From the NCBI GenBank assembly GCA_963920665.1, contig OY987272.1, positions 11,475,001 to 11,539,000 of the forward strand: a stretch of DNA of 64,000 nucleotides. Reading direction: 5' to 3'. Of the stretch, positions 26,330 through 39,739 are shown piece after piece. Position numbers and translations under genes: made by a program. The notes beneath the pieces were generated by a model. That model saw nothing but the letters and a program-made list of their open reading frames with translations, made no database searches and had not been told where the DNA came from. Positions within the stretch are counted from its first letter, which is position 1, and every line of letters starts with the position of its first letter. This DNA is from Straminergon stramineum. Taxonomy: Eukaryota; Streptophyta; Bryopsida; Hypnales; Calliergonaceae.

Positions 26330-28040
26330 AAATTCTCATTCAACTTATTTTTTCCAAAATTTTGAAGAATTTTTTCTAAGGCCTATATTTTTGAGATTAT
26401 AATAGTAGTTTTATAATATAAATTTTGTGATTTTAACTTTTTATTTTTAAAATTTTATAATATTTCTAGTATTATCTTTAAATAAAAAAATAGGAAAAAT
26501 ATTTCATTCTTGCTATTTATATCTATATACTAAAGTCCAAATTTTATTATAACCAATTTTTATTTTTGTCCAATTATTCTATTTTTTTTTTTCAAAAGTA
26601 TTATGGTTTGAAATTCAATATATTATCATGTTATGTCTTTTGGGCCAAAATATCTATATAATACAAATACTCACATTACTTCTTCAAAAAGCTTTCTCAT
26701 GGTATCAATAACTTTGATCCACCTCTTCTTCTAATTTATATCAAATCCTATTTTTTAATGAAAAAAATTATAATTTGATGAAGAAATAATGATCGTTTAT
26801 GTAAAATTCAACATTACTATGTAGCAATCTAGTATTCTAACCCCATTGATTTTGAAATGAATGAAACTCCAATATGCACACCTTTCTTTAACCCCTTAAA
26901 ACTTGGATACTTTTGTAAAATGTTTCAAATTTTTTCAATTATATGTTTGTATATAATTAGTATATTACATATATACTAGCAATATTTATTTCATGAAATT
27001 GGTTATAACAAAAAATTTCACTTGTAAAGATTGAAGAACCACTTTGGATTATGAATGAGATGTATTGTGATATTGAATCTAGTGCAATACCATGGTGACC
27101 ACGTCAAATGGATGTAGTTTATTAAATTACATTAATTGATGTAGTTTAGTCTTATTTTGGAAGCTTTAGACAATTTGGGACTTTACCTTTGGTGCCACTT
27201 CCTCTTAGAACTTGATCTCGTTAGATGTCACTTACTTTTAGGGCTACATCAAATTTGGTGGCACTTGTTTTCAGGGTCACTTGAAGTATTCAATAATCAA
27301 TATTAGGTATTTTCCCAAGATGAATTCCCTTGACTTAGCTCTCTTTCCAAGTACATAGATATAAAAGCTCAAATACACCACAAGGCAAGCTATCTCTCAC
27401 TCTACAAACAAAGAATCCAAGATTATAAACATATGAAAAAAAATGAAGCTTTACTTAGAACTAAGTACAATAGCAAGTATCACTTTGTGAGTCTCTTTTT
27501 ATGCATAGTTTGTTTGGTTTTTGCTTTCAAAATAAGGTGCAAATTTGTTGTTATTTGATTTGTTGTGTACTTGTGTCTTAAAAACATTATTTATATGACG
27601 ATTTAAAATAAACATCATCCTAAAGTACTTTATTCATCATCAAAACAATATGAAATTTGAAGATTTAGAAATTAAAGTCTTTTAGGGCATTTGATCAATG
27701 GTACTAAAGCTTGTTTTTAATTACCTTTTTTTGGTTCAAAAAATCTAAAGTTTGTTTTTAAAACAAAAAGTATGAAAATCCACATTTTTCAAATAATATT
27801 CTAAATAATCATTTCAAAAGATCCAAAAATTATTTTGAATGTTGTTGCAATGCAAAAAGATAATACATGATTAACTATTAAAGTGTAATGCAACTATTTA
27901 GAATAACAATGTAGTGACTTCTCAATCAAATGTTGTCTTTGAAATTACTACTTATAGTTTTATATATGCAAACTTTACTATGATTATATTGGTGGAAACT
28001 CTAAACTAAAGGTTCAAGGCAAATGCATTGAATTGTAAAG
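26330..28040 (+). repeat. Dispersed repeat family R, copy 3
   Basis: Carries the same ordered landmarks as copy 1, including the AATTTTTGAGAT / TAATAGTAGTTTTAT start region, the CCATTGATTTTGAAATGAAT line, the GTCTTATTTTGGAAGCTTTA line and AAGCTATCTCTCACTC. It ends in AGGCAAATGCATTG, like the end of copy 1 near 3060-3070. Confidence 0.65.
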
Positions 28041-30837
28041 TACTAGGGCTCTACTTCTCTCCAATTAATTACTAGTGACGACCCATTTAACTTAAGGTTT
28101 AAATCTTATGTTATTAAAGCAATACAAAACATTACTCCCAAAGATGATTTTTTGGGTTGCTTTTTTGAATTTTGTAAATTTTCACATAGGTATTGGAAGT
28201 TCAATAAATATTCCTGATTATCAACCTTGGGGAACAAAGTGAAAACTCCTATTTTTGAAGCACTTATGCATAATCATGCATTTTCATCAAGGAAAAAACA
28301 TAAACCAACATCTTTGATGGGATACAAAACTTGATGTCTATGGCATACGTTATCACAAAGAAGTGAAAGAACCTGTAGAAGGATCTGTTAGGTTGTTAAG
28401 TTACATGACGTTGATGTATTGATACAAGACACCCTCATAGCTTGGCAACTATACTTTGGATTTTTTTATATCCAATAAAACCTAGGACCACGAATATAGG
28501 AGTTCTTAAACATGGAAGGTTAAATAGTTTATCATTATATGACTAAAATCACTTGTTTTGTAGATTTAAATGGATTTTTGCTTTCTTTTAGGATTTAAAT
28601 GTACAATTTGCACAATCACATGTCAAAATCATTCTTACTCCTAAGGTGGTTTAATCCAATCCAAATGCTATTGAAAGATGAATGTTGTCACAATCTTGTC
28701 TAGTAGAAGATTAGTTTGTATCAAATTGTCTACAGCATAACTACAATTTGTCAATGACAATGAACTATCACCTAATCAAAATGCCAAGATATATATTGTA
28801 TACTATATATAGTATATTTGGTTCATTTAATATCTATCTTTATTTGGCTATAAGAATTTAAAGACAATTTAGATAGCCTAATTGCAATTTAGTATATCAA
28901 TTCAAATTGGTAAACTGGATTAATTTGTCCACTAGCTAAATGTAAGGCATCATATGTCAAGTTCTTCCCTAGCAATGTTACTAGCTAGATGATTCCAATC
29001 TAGTTCCTTTGTTATTGTTATTTGACTTTTTCTTCCGTAAGCTTTTGCAACTACACAACAATTTTCCTAGCTACCTCTTCCATGATCCTTAACAACAAAC
29101 AAATTGTCTTATATGACTTATCATTCAACACACAATTTGTCTAAGCCATGTTCTAGATAATAGCTTAACCTCACATTAGAGAAATTTTGGATTCTCTCAA
29201 GGGCTGCTAGGGTTTGACAAGCCAGTCTATTTCTGGAGCCTATTGAAGCTACTCAAAAAAGGGAATTTTCTGACAAAACAAAGATTCACCTTGTATGAAT
29301 ATCGAGAGTTCCAAAAGTATATTTCAATTTTCTATTCTGCAATTGTCAAAGGAAGGTGCTTTGGGGGTGCTTTCAAATATTAAAACAACACTTGTTACAA
29401 CCCTAACTAATAGTACTTGAAAGTGAATGCTTTGACTTTTGGAAGTGACGAAGTGCAGAAATAGGGGAAAAGTTCCTCAAGCAAAATAAATATAATGTAC
29501 TGAGGGTCCCTCTCAACACTTCTTGGGAGCCCTCCAAAGAGTCCAAAATTTCTCTAATGCAAGTTGAACTTCACTCCAAATATGAAATTGCACTACATAG
29601 TACTTTCTCTATGCAATTTGATTTAAACCAATACCAGAGTTGTGTTAATTCATCAATTGTTCTCAATTCAATAGTTGAATTGCATTATCCAAAAATATGG
29701 TAGTCTCTTGCTACATAATGCAATTGGCAAATTAAATATCTCTTGTGATGACACCTCTATCCTATCTACCCCCCTGGCCCTAAAAAATAGGAGCCATTCA
29801 ATCGCATTATAAAAAAAAGCCCCACCCCCCAACCTCTACTGTTGATTGGTAAACAAATTGTCAAACATCCATTGAATCCACATCTCACCCATCTACTAGT
29901 GCTTCATTTGTCTATTAGGGTTTGAGTATGTTGGCGTCAGTTCCAAGCTCCAAGTCTACTTACACCAATAGACTTGCCAAAGTCAAAGTAGCACCAAAGA
30001 TTTCTCAATTTAACTTGGTAAGTTGTTTCATTCTTGACTTCTTGTTCTTCTAATTTTCAATGATTTTCAATATGGTGATTTTGGGTGATTACTAAAGGAT
30101 AACTGATTGATGGAATCTTCCCCTCTATTGTATGCACATTCACTCTTACAAGAATGGTGACCAAAATTTTGCTAATTCCACTCACTTTTGTGAGACAAGA
30201 TTTTGAGGTTTGTGTTGAGTCCTTGTCAAAACAAAATAGAGTTTGAATTTGGGACATATTCTCTTAATATGTTTATTTTGTATCCAATTGTTCAAATGTG
30301 CTTCAATTTTATTCTTAGTTTACAAGAGATTGCAAATTTTTGAAACAAATTGATGCACTAACAAGAACCAAATTTACTATGCAAGTGATTGAGGGTCGAG
30401 TTGCTCAATTTTGGCTTCTCTTTAGGGTTAGCTTAAAGGTGATGTGAAGGTGCAAGTGCTAAATTCATCTTTTCTTTAGGAGTAGCTTTAGCGTATTGTT
30501 CTACAAGTAGGTAGTCCAACAATTTGTTTGTAGTGTATCTTTTTCATTATTGGAACCAAATCATGGATGTATTGGTTTCTTTAGGATTAACTTTAGGGTG
30601 TTGTATTGATCATTCGTGTATTGGTTGTGCTTTGGCACTACCTATTTCAAGAACGAAATGCTTCAAGAAGAAGATATGTAATTTACAGAGTATTGATTAA
30701 TCTTTGATTTTTCTAATGCTAAAAATGTGTACTCCTTTAAAGCCAATCTATCTTGATTATGTTTTTATTATTATGTGTGTGTGTCATCTCAATCATGGGA
30801 CCGCCCATGTCACAGTTAATTAAAGTACAACCCATAG

Positions 30838-31167
30838 AGGGATACACTTAGCGATGGAGACCCAGGAGTATCCCAAAGACTAGAAAGTCCTCTTGTTGTA
30901 CAAAACACTACTAGGAAGCAAACAATAGTCATGAAAGACGAAGTTCTTAAAAAACCTCTACGAATAAAACTTCTATTACCATCGAAACAATTGGATCTAA
31001 GTGTCACCATTTTCGTGGATAGCTTTGACATTGATCTGCATATCTAAAAAAAGTGGAAGAGTTTCTTCAAACAGAATGCATCAATGGACTGTATGAAACT
31101 TTTCCACCACAAGGCAAAGAAGCCTCCTAGAGTTGGCTGGCGGGGAGTGTATGGGACCTCTACCTAA
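30838..31167 (+). pseudogene. Possible coding remnant, unknown family
   Basis: A frame of about 110 codons interrupted once by TAA at 31045-31047. The translation is balanced in composition (for example VMKDEVLKKPLRIKLLLPSK, then FVDSFDIDLH and KKPPRVGWRGVYG), unlike the chance frames around it. I do not recognise the family and there is no start codon context. It may be an exon of a decayed transposon gene or pure chance. Confidence 0.25.
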
Positions 31168-31857
31168 ATTGACTTTCAAACAATGGACTCCAACATGGTG
31201 ATTTTTGGTCAATTTTTACTTAAGGGACTCTAAGTAAGAAGGGGGCAACCCATCTCACATCACCCAACACACCTCCTAATAACTTATCCTCATCCAATTA
31301 AGTACTCAAATAAAATATTACAACTTCGTATGCAAAAATCTAACTCAAATGTGCAATTTGGGGCTCAAAATGGCCTAAATGGGATTCTTAATACTAATCA
31401 CAGTACATCACATCTCACCAAAATCCCCCCGATCACATGCATTTTCCTCCATTTATACTCCAATTCAATTTTCTAAATTCAATTTTTGAAACATCCACCT
31501 CCTTTTAGGCAATTAAGGGATACCTTTTTTTTATCACTTAATTTGGCTAACCCTAATTTAGTTCAATTTGGGTAGCGCTTCTACACTTGCCTTAAAATCC
31601 TAAAAAACAAGATTCACAATTATGCACTCTTAATCACACCAACCATCCTCACTCAACAACCATTACACTTACAACATCTTTTTAGCAAGGTGCAATGAAA
31701 ATTGCATTGATTCAATTGCAATTGTCAAGGATTACACAAAAACCCTCCATTTTTGCCTCCTCCAAAGGGTAGCAAACCCTCTTCCACAAAACATCTGCCA
31801 TTGTCTTGTCCTTGCTTCACATGGTTTGAGCTTAGATTTTTTAGAAATCCAACTTCT

Positions 31858-32110
31858 AGGCGCGCCACCCCTACAAATTTCAGCTGATTCCGCCATGTCG
31901 TTCTCCCGCTATTGACCGCCAAAGTTGGTAGTCTTTCATTGTTGCGGTAGTTGACCTCTTCTCACAAAGTCGTCCACCACCGTCGCGTCATGGCTCCGAA
32001 TTGGTCGAGTCATAGCTTTTCGGGAAGCTAAGTTCAAGGCGCTCCACCCTTCTAAAATTCAGCTTCATAAAATTCTCCACGCTCCAACAATCAACCGTCA
32101 AAGTTGGAAC
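31858..32110 (+). repeat. Diverged tandem duplication, period about 177 bp
   Basis: A GGCGCGCCACCCCTACAAAT-TTCAGCT block near 31860, followed by GACCGCCAAAGTTGG, is echoed near 32037 by GGCGCTCCACCCTTCTAAAA-TTCAGCT, followed by AACCGTCAAAGTTGG. Both are non-coding. Confidence 0.5.
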
Positions 32111-32802
32111 TCCAATCTCAAATCACATTTTTACCTTCTTTCAAGCACTTTCACATTTGACCTCAAAATCTTTCATCTTTCACTCCTTTTCTTTCATGAA
32201 ATGGTGAAACCTACTCTACAAATTGCTCCTAATCTTCCCATCTCCTACTCTTTTGCAATTCATGCTCCAAATGCAAACAATTCACAACATTCCTCTCAAA
32301 ACACACACACCAAAAATTCACAAAAGAGAGAGAGGGCTCTAAACCTTAGTTTTGCCTATATCCAACTTTCTAACAGATTAGTTTTCTTAACTACTTTCAT
32401 CCTACACTAATTCACTGTAAATCCGCTAATTTAGTGTGAAATACCCTAAATTACTAAAAAAAACACTCTAAATTACTCAAAAACTCCTATTTTAGTGTTT
32501 CTAGCACTATTTAAGTGTTTTACTAACTACACTAGTGTTTTAGTCATAGTTTTAGTCTAACTAACTTCTTTCATGTTTTATTATTATTTATTATTTTTGT
32601 AGTTTTTAATTTACTTTTAGTTTCATTTCCTACTTCTCGTCTTTTGTTTTCATTTTGATTTTTCATTTTTGGTTTTCATTTTGTCATCATTTTACTGTTA
32701 GCTTAGTTTGGTTATTCTACCAAATCTTGCTTAACTTATTTTTAGTTTTAACTCCCCATTTTTTCCCTAGAATTTCCCCTAATTTCCTCCTAATTGCATT
32801 TT

Positions 32803-32833
32803 AAGGCCTTATTCGTTAAATTGAGACAAGATG
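32803..32833 (+). repeat. Left terminal inverted repeat and subterminal motifs
   Basis: Matches the reverse complement of the right end with two mismatches in about 31 bp. Immediately inside, the word TTGAGAC or its inverse recurs: GGTCTC at 32835-32840, TTAAATTGAGACAATT at 32881-32896, AAATTGAGACTT at 32901-32912 and ATTGAGAC at 33041-33048. Such subterminal clusters are usual transposase-binding sites in cut-and-paste elements. Confidence 0.85.
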
Positions 32834-33352
32834 AGGTCTCATTTTAATTCACTTCTATATTTAGAAAATAAAAGAGTTCATTAAATTGAGACAATTCAAC
32901 AAATTGAGACTTAAAAATGTCCAAGTAATTCTTTCATTAATTTAATTATTGCTAGAAATAGCAAGAAGAAGCCGCATTCATCTTTTGAACATTTTTACTT
33001 CATTAAAAATATACACTTTAAATCATGCAAGATGTCATCAATTGAGACATTTCTTGAAATTGAGAGGTGCATCTACGAAAGGACTAATCTTTAGGTTGTT
33101 GATACCAAACTTTAACATCTTAAACATCTTTATTACAAAACATTCAAATGAATAAACTTAATGTAGAACATTCAAGAGAAATAAGAAGATAAAATATACT
33201 ATTAATAGAAATCAACAATTGTAACACAATCAAACTACCCTAATAAAATGGACAAAATATATTTCTGCGAACATCTCAAAACATGTAAATGCAAAGTCCA
33301 TACCACTTCACACCCTACAACAAAAACTACTTATATACCTATACACTGTTAT

Positions 33353-36202
33353 TCATCCTTCCGCCATAGACTCATCATCGTCTGAATTAGCCTTGAAGGC
33401 TTCCACTGATGCTTTGATGATGTCAATTTGAGGCTTTGAAATTGCCACCCTTGGATCTGAAGTCCCCTCTCACATACGTGGCTTCCAAGTGGTCATGATA
33501 TAGTCTGTGCTCGACCATGTTGGGGTTATTGCTCGATCTTCACGCCACACATTCCCTTTTTTTGTGTCCCATCCATCATATGTTTCCATGTTAATGTGTC
33601 GATCTGAAGCTGGCGTCCAATTTTGGATTTGGATCATATTCATATGCCCTGGATCCGGATTTGGATTCGTAATGACTCTAGCAAGCCATAATGGCTTGGA
33701 GTCACCGTTAGCACGCCGCACTACAACAAAATAACCTGCGAACGTATCGCAATTAACACGGAAAGAAGCACGGGGACAATCACGCCTTCGTCCAACAAAG
33801 GGTGCATCCTCTGCATCCCCTTCAGGTAGTGTACCATCCCTCTCCCTGTGTTCTTCCTCATCATGGATGATCCTTGAAGTTGGCCAAAATCCATGTAGTA
33901 ATGTCTCACGCGGCTCTAGAGGTGCATTAAGAGCTGCTCGAACACCTTTCCAATACTCTTTTATAGGGCCATTTTTCCTCCTGAATTCTCTAGATTGGTC
34001 ATCGTCTGCCATTCCGCTCCAGTGTGCAATGAAACCGTTCAAACCTCTCTTGATCTCATCGAGAGAACGCATCTTCTCGGGAACTAGAGGTGGTGGATCA
34101 CCGCTTGGAACTATTGGACGCCCATCTTCAATCTCAGACCACAAGCGAATTCCTTTGCCGTGCTCTGGCAACCATTTCTTATCCATATATAGATTTTTAT
34201 ACTCCATCAAAGGCCATCCACTAGAATCCATGTAAAACTTGAACTGTTGGGACCTAGAATGACCTTCCAAAAAATCTCCTCCTGTGCCCAAATACCCATC
34301 TACATATCGCTTGAAATTAGAAACCTCCTCGATGAGATGAGGAATGACGGGATGCATTTCGCAATCCATGAAGGATTTCATGAGTTTCGGAAGTGTTGGA
34401 TAGTTGTTTGTCTTCAATTTAGTGCTCCACCGACCAAAAAGAGCGTCAATGTCTTCATGAGTGTGCCCAACAATGAGGAAATTGATGTACACTTCGCGGA
34501 AAATCCCTTTGTATATAAGTAGGGAACAAAAAGCAAAAACCCATCTATTCTTATTGTCCCCTGATGCATTATCCAACTACAAAGTCAATATTGGTGGTAA
34601 AGGTTGAGCTGGAATTGATTCTTCCGGAGGAGGAAGGAGAGAGTCCAAGCAAATATCTGCCTCTTCCAGAATAGCCTTGGTTAATGTGGATTGCGTCTCC
34701 TTTTCAGAAAATAACTTGCGCGATGAATTCTTTGGTGGTTCTTCAACATCACGCAACAACTTTGCGATGGACCCAATGGTATGATTTGAATTTGTCGGAA
34801 AAATGTCTAAACTGTAGTGTGCATATCGAACATCCCCATGCCCATGAGCAATCATACCTGTAACTGCAACAGGCATTTTCATGTAGGAATCCATTGCTTT
34901 AGTTTTGTGAGAGAAGTGTGGAGAAGCGGTCTTGGAGTGATCCATTTTATCATGGATAATGGTTAGCATCTTCTCAGGATATGTTTCAGAAACATGTCGA
35001 TTTGCATAGTATAGTTCTCTATGGGCCCTTTGGCCCACAAGGTGGGTATCCAAAGCAACAGTTCACCTCTCTTGTGCATACAAAAGGGGAGTGCACGCGC
35101 TCCTCAATTGCTTGTATTTATCACACAAGCCACATCGAGCGAAACTATCTCCACGTGCTTTTGGAGCAAATTCTGGGAAAAAAGCACGTCGAATGTTGCT
35201 CAAGCCACTCGAAGAAATTGGTTGCAAATTTAAAGTTGCATTGGCCTCATTGATTTTTGGTAATTGATCACTCAAGTGAAATGCAGACGGCAAAACCATT
35301 GTAGGGACTTTCTCCCCTGATTCCAGTGTCCTTGTTTTGTCTGGCATTTTGTCAGCTTCAAGAACCACTAGTGTCCGAAGTGTTGCAGTAGCTTGCACAG
35401 TATGTTTCCTTGGTTTTTTGGACCCCAAATTTCCATGCGCCTCTGCTTGCTTCCCATCCTTGGCCATCTCTTTGTACCTATAAAAGGTAGCCTTTGAAAT
35501 CCCATGAATGGTCCACCATGCAGTGGGACACACTTCCCTCCCTTTCAAAGTAATCCACTCTTTGCCAACAGGATCTTTGTGGATCTGCCTATACACTTCA
35601 AGAAGACACTTCTTCCGAGCATATACCCCATCGTTTACATGGAGTTCAAAATGAATGGCTTGAATTTGCCCACACGGAAAAGGCTGCAAACAATTGTTTG
35701 GACAACAAGTTTTGGTAGAGACTTCATTGATCGCTTGAGGAACCATGAGGGTCTCTTTTTCGGGATAACTAAGCTCCATTCTCTCTCGAAAACTTTCATA
35801 GGACCGAACCCCTTTACGAATTCTTCTATTAGTAGCATTCATGGCCGTGTTATAAATATGCGTTTGGTCATGGTCATACAAATTGACACCAAAGAGAAAA
35901 ACTCGCTTGATGTGCCAAGAGTGAATTGACCACATCCACTCGGTTGGGACTTCTGCCTCCCACAAGGACTGCACAATTTGAACGGAAACTCGATCATCAC
36001 CAAGAGGCTTCCCATCGCTGTCTACCACAACATCTGGATCGACACTCTGTAATACTACATTCGCAACATCGTCTCCTGCTTCATTACAAAGAGTGACCAA
36101 TTTAAAGTTCCATTTTGCTCGAGGAATCCCATCACAAGTACAAACATCAGGGTCTAACGTAGGGACCGGGTTTGCAAAATCTTGAGGTCCATGAATATCC
36201 AT
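33353..36202 (-). pseudogene. DUF7869-like DDE transposase, nonsense-mutated
   Basis: One continuous 949-codon frame, broken only by TGA at 35063-35065, TAG at 34577-34579 and TGA at 33470-33472, without a frameshift. Visible features: a CCPNNC cysteine motif (residues 166-171), a helix-turn-helix-like segment VCPTAWWTIHGISKATFYRY (224-243), HGN (256), and FARCGLC (354-360). Then come three acidic motifs in the order of an RNase H-like DDE core: HDKMDHSKT (D418/D421), LDNASGDNKNR (D544) and VGHTHEDIDALF (D584/D586). The last two are the signature I know from proteins annotated DUF7869, widespread in mosses, lycophytes and animals and presumed transposon-derived. The TAG replaces the residue just before LDN, usually Gln. 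An acceptor-like TTTCCCGCAG sits directly before the ATG, so the 5' leader is probably spliced. Confidence 0.75.
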
Positions 36203-36353
36203 TCTGCGGGAAACGATGAGCGATCAGATGGTCTCACATGAACTACAGAATGCACCTATAGATTATACACTAAATAGGTCATAAATCTATTGCAGCGAAT
36301 GATAAATATGCTTTAATACTAAGGGTCAAACTCAATCGTAGAATATGCACATT

Positions 36354-37761
36354 TATCATCGACTCGATGATATAACTCCAAGCCAGTCAGTGGACAAAAA
36401 CCTTTATCATTGAGTTCATAATATTAGTACACGATCAACTAAATGTGCCACACTCAGTTTGAAACAAAACACTATATGAAATAGACAATATACACAACCT
36501 ATACTTCAATCGTTTGATTACACAAAGAATTCTTAACCTGAAATCGATGTGAACCCCCAATTTCTGAATTTAAGAATACACACTTCCAATTCCCTGACAC
36601 ACTAATCACAAAGTAAATCTGACTATCCTCAAACCAAGGATAAAATACAGAATTGATTATAACTCAATAATTTCAAGTAAAAAATATTCCTCATTCATAC
36701 ATTCATAAAGTACAAATTTCCAAATAGAGTCACAAACATAGAGAGTCTTCAACGAACAATACTAGAACTATTCTCACCATAATGTTCGAAAGCATATGCC
36801 AATTCATCAACTCAATTCATTATTTATCCAAGATTAGAATATTATGGTCAAAGTTAAAAATCGGTATCCTCGAGTCGACGATAGTCATCAGAGAGTCCTA
36901 AAATATAGACAACATAACATATTTACAGATGGGGATTACCGATATTTACAATTTCTAGTGGATATTCCTTGTTATTATATATAACTCCTACTTTGCCTCC
37001 AGTCGTAGTTAGTATTGATATTTTCCTCAATAAAAGGATAATGTCATGAAGACATGAACGTCATCGTCCAATCGAAGAGACTCTGTCAGAGATATTCTAC
37101 GGAACATCAATCAAACCTTCTCCCAATATAGTCTGAAAATATATTACAAATTATAAACCTTGTCTACTAGACGAATATGAATCAGAATATTTTTCTTCAA
37201 GTTAATTATAAGTATCGTCGACTCGATGATAATTTTTTGTAGAATTTAGATATATCTACATTCCGTCACTGTAATATTAAATTGAGTCCAGTCAATTCAA
37301 ATCTATTATAGAGATCATTCATATAAAAAAACACTGTGACTTATCCTTGACTCAACGATAAGGCAATTGGACCAATTATGTTCTTGAATATATTTCAATT
37401 TCTAAACAGAATTTACTACTCATGTATAAGTTCAAAGATTCATGTAGAAGTTGAAAATAGGTATCGTCGAGTCGACGATAACACTCTGAGAACTAAAGAA
37501 CATCAACCTATCAGTAGTAAACCCAGAGGATGGGTAATATCCATTTAGATATGCAATCAGACAACATTATTCTTCAAAATATAAATCTGAGACTTATCCT
37601 CGAGTCGACGATAAGACCCATATATTTCTTAAGAATACAAATATCGTCGGGTCGAGGATACGATGGATATGAAGCAAGAATTCAAACCATTCCAACTTGT
37701 TAGTGACACCACGATTGTGCAGGAAATATTATGTTTAATGGATATCGTCGACTCGAGGATA
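36354..37761. repeat. Left-leader cluster of eight 19-bp palindromes
   Basis: Copies start at 36354, 36865, 37213, 37342, 37462, 37595, 37642 and 37743. The copy at 37462 is TATCGTCGAGTCGACGATA. Variants differ mainly at positions 5 and 15 (G, C, A / C, G, T). The copy at 37342, TATCCTTGACTCAACGATA, has lost both inner CpGs by transitions. The cluster lies upstream of the transposase gene, presumably in its 5' leader or leader intron. Half-site-like words also occur at 37859-37867. Confidence 0.9.
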
Positions 37762-38099
37762 AACTTTAGATCATCATAATGTTCAATTCTCCGTGATTTT
37801 CGGCGACTATTTCGGACGGCGTATACTTCACTATCTCGATGATGCACATTACGAGCACTATCGTCGAACACAATAGAGAACAAATTGCTCTGATTCAATC
37901 TTCTGCTAATGAAACTACAAATCTATAAAGAATGAGACGTAATGTATACCAGTAACGGAAGACGTGTCCACGACACAAATCACATATCAAATCACAATAC
38001 TACCTACGAGAGACTGCAATGAATGTACACACACCTCTTCTGAGAATTCCCGCTATCTGAACAAGTCTACTGCAAACAAAGGTGGATTGGAAATGCTGA

Positions 38100-38500
38100 A
38101 AACAAAATTCTGAAGCGTCCTGGAGGTCATAGATGAGCAACAAAACTCACGATGAGAACAATCAAAAGCGAGGGCTGTGCAAACACAACACAGATGCAAC
38201 CTCAAGGTGCAAGGGAGAGAAGATAGAGATTCCGCTGATCGAGGGCGGGAAAGAATTGCCGCGGGAATTCAAATTCCCCGGAAAAATGGCATCTGCCAAT
38301 ATTTATGGTCCACTTTGTGTGGCAGCGCATAAATGCCGTTTCATGTGCCGATTTCTGTCAGCTTTGCAGCGTAAAGATGCGGCTCAAGAACAATAGTAGT
38401 CCCAAAAAGGCTTCTCTAACACCAGCCCAGAAATGGATCCAATAACACCAACCAAAAAAAGGCCTTATTAATAACAACCAAAAAAAGGCTTTCAAAGTCC
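38100..38500 (-). promoter_or_regulatory. Probable promoter region of the transposase unit
   Basis: A GC-richer patch about 2 kb upstream of the transposase ATG. On the minus strand a TATA-like CATAAATATT (around 38300-38310) precedes a GC-richer stretch that could be the first exon. Just upstream, 38400-38500 has three copies of CCAAAAAAAGGC-like words, one extended to AAGGCCTTATT like the element's termini. This is positional inference only; no start site can be read from sequence. Confidence 0.3.
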
Positions 38501-38700
38501 CAACAAAAATTATTCGTTTGTTTATAGTTTATATGCTATTCATGCCGTTGTATTAGCTACTGTTCATGTGGATGTCAATTCTAGGGGATTTCTAGAAAGT
38601 GGCTTCTTTAATTACACTTTGTCCACGGTCCAGATTTCTTAAAATATCATTCCTTTAACGGTTTGGGGTCCTATGGATGTGTAGTGTAGGTTTCATGCCT

Positions 38701-38729
38701 TAGGGTTTAGGTTTAGGGTTTAGGGTTTA
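38701..38729 (+). repeat. Short interstitial telomere-like tract
   Basis: TAGGGTTTAGG then TTTAGGGTTTAGGGTTTA: three to four plant telomere units, one incomplete. Preceded by CCTTAGGGTTTAGG-like text, so probably a chance or promoter telo-box cluster rather than a chromosome end. Confidence 0.7.
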
Positions 38730-39739
38730 TGATTTCTGATTATGAACAATTCCAAATTTCTCGTATACAAATGTGCAATCTACTAAGTTTCTTAGGTAAT
38801 GCAAGTTATATGAAGTTCATCATTTGATTCTACAAAAGTATTCTTTAAAAGCTCTGCATTTGGGGGACATTTTTTACTACATTTTTTTCCATGATTCGTT
38901 TACAATCATGTGTGAACTTTTTTGTGTATTCATAAAATATGGCATTTACAATTATTGTATGCTTAAGTAATTCGTCTACAACTCACAGTACGAGTACTAC
39001 TTTACATATACAATACAGAATTTTTGGATTCTACTATAATTCTGTTTTCCTTAATATGTACTAATTCTTTATTCATTGAAATGTAAAGTGAATTCATTTT
39101 TAGTGTACTTCTTGTTAATATTTATGGATATGTATTTGTGAAGTGATCAGCATATGTCATTGCTCAATGGCAATTTACTATGCATTTGAAAGTCTACTAG
39201 TATTGGAATCATTGTTTAGTAAGAAGATTTAACTCTTCAAAAGGGTAATGATGACATCAAGCATTTGGTGCATGCCAAACAATTGTACGTGTATGATGAG
39301 ATGAAATCATGTTCCTTAGTACTTGTAGTTTTATTACTAAAAATTTTAAAATATCGGTAAACCCTAAATATTTGAACTCCAAAAAATATTCTTCACTTGG
39401 AAAAAAAATAATTTTAGACAATGTAGATAATTGCATACAGTTTTTTAGGACTTTAGGCTTCTAATAAATTAATTATTTTAGATAATTATGTTTCATATTG
39501 TTTTGTTTTAGACTAAATTTATTTGAGGGTTTACATTTTAAGATGATTTGAACTAGTTCACTATTTCTTTTGTCAAATTTTCAATTTCACCTATTTCATG
39601 CTTAGCTCAATTCATTTCAATTTTTTCTATGAAGTGCTAATGAAAACAATTGTTCCAGACTTCTACTTGAGCAATTTTCACTTATAGTTTTATGTGTACC
39701 TAGACACCCAAGTTCAAAATTAAATTTCTTTCTTATAGA

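Larger units (their letters stand above)
23740..29130. other. AT-rich intergenic DNA
   Basis: No gene seen. It contains a copy of family R (26.33-28.04 kb) and an (AT)n microsatellite. The 91-codon minus-strand frame at 23744-24019 has no recognisable domain. Confidence 0.55.
29131..32802. other. Repeat-derived flank left of the giant element
   Basis: No intact gene. It includes a weak pseudogene candidate at 30838-31167 and a diverged tandem duplication at about 31858-32110. The text is less AT-rich than the deserts and may derive from an old retroelement. Confidence 0.4.

Noticed and set aside
33507..35929. Plus-strand frames of 75-141 codons opposite the transposase
   Set aside because: They are antisense shadows of the conserved minus-strand frame, which carries the DDE-like motifs.
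37629..37898. 89-codon minus-strand frame upstream of the transposase
   Set aside because: Part of it is the translation of the palindrome itself and the rest has no recognisable domain; could at most contain a short leader exon.
38701..38729. Chromosome-end or fusion scar at the TTTAGGG tract
   Set aside because: Only three to four units, one imperfect; too short and common in plant leaders.
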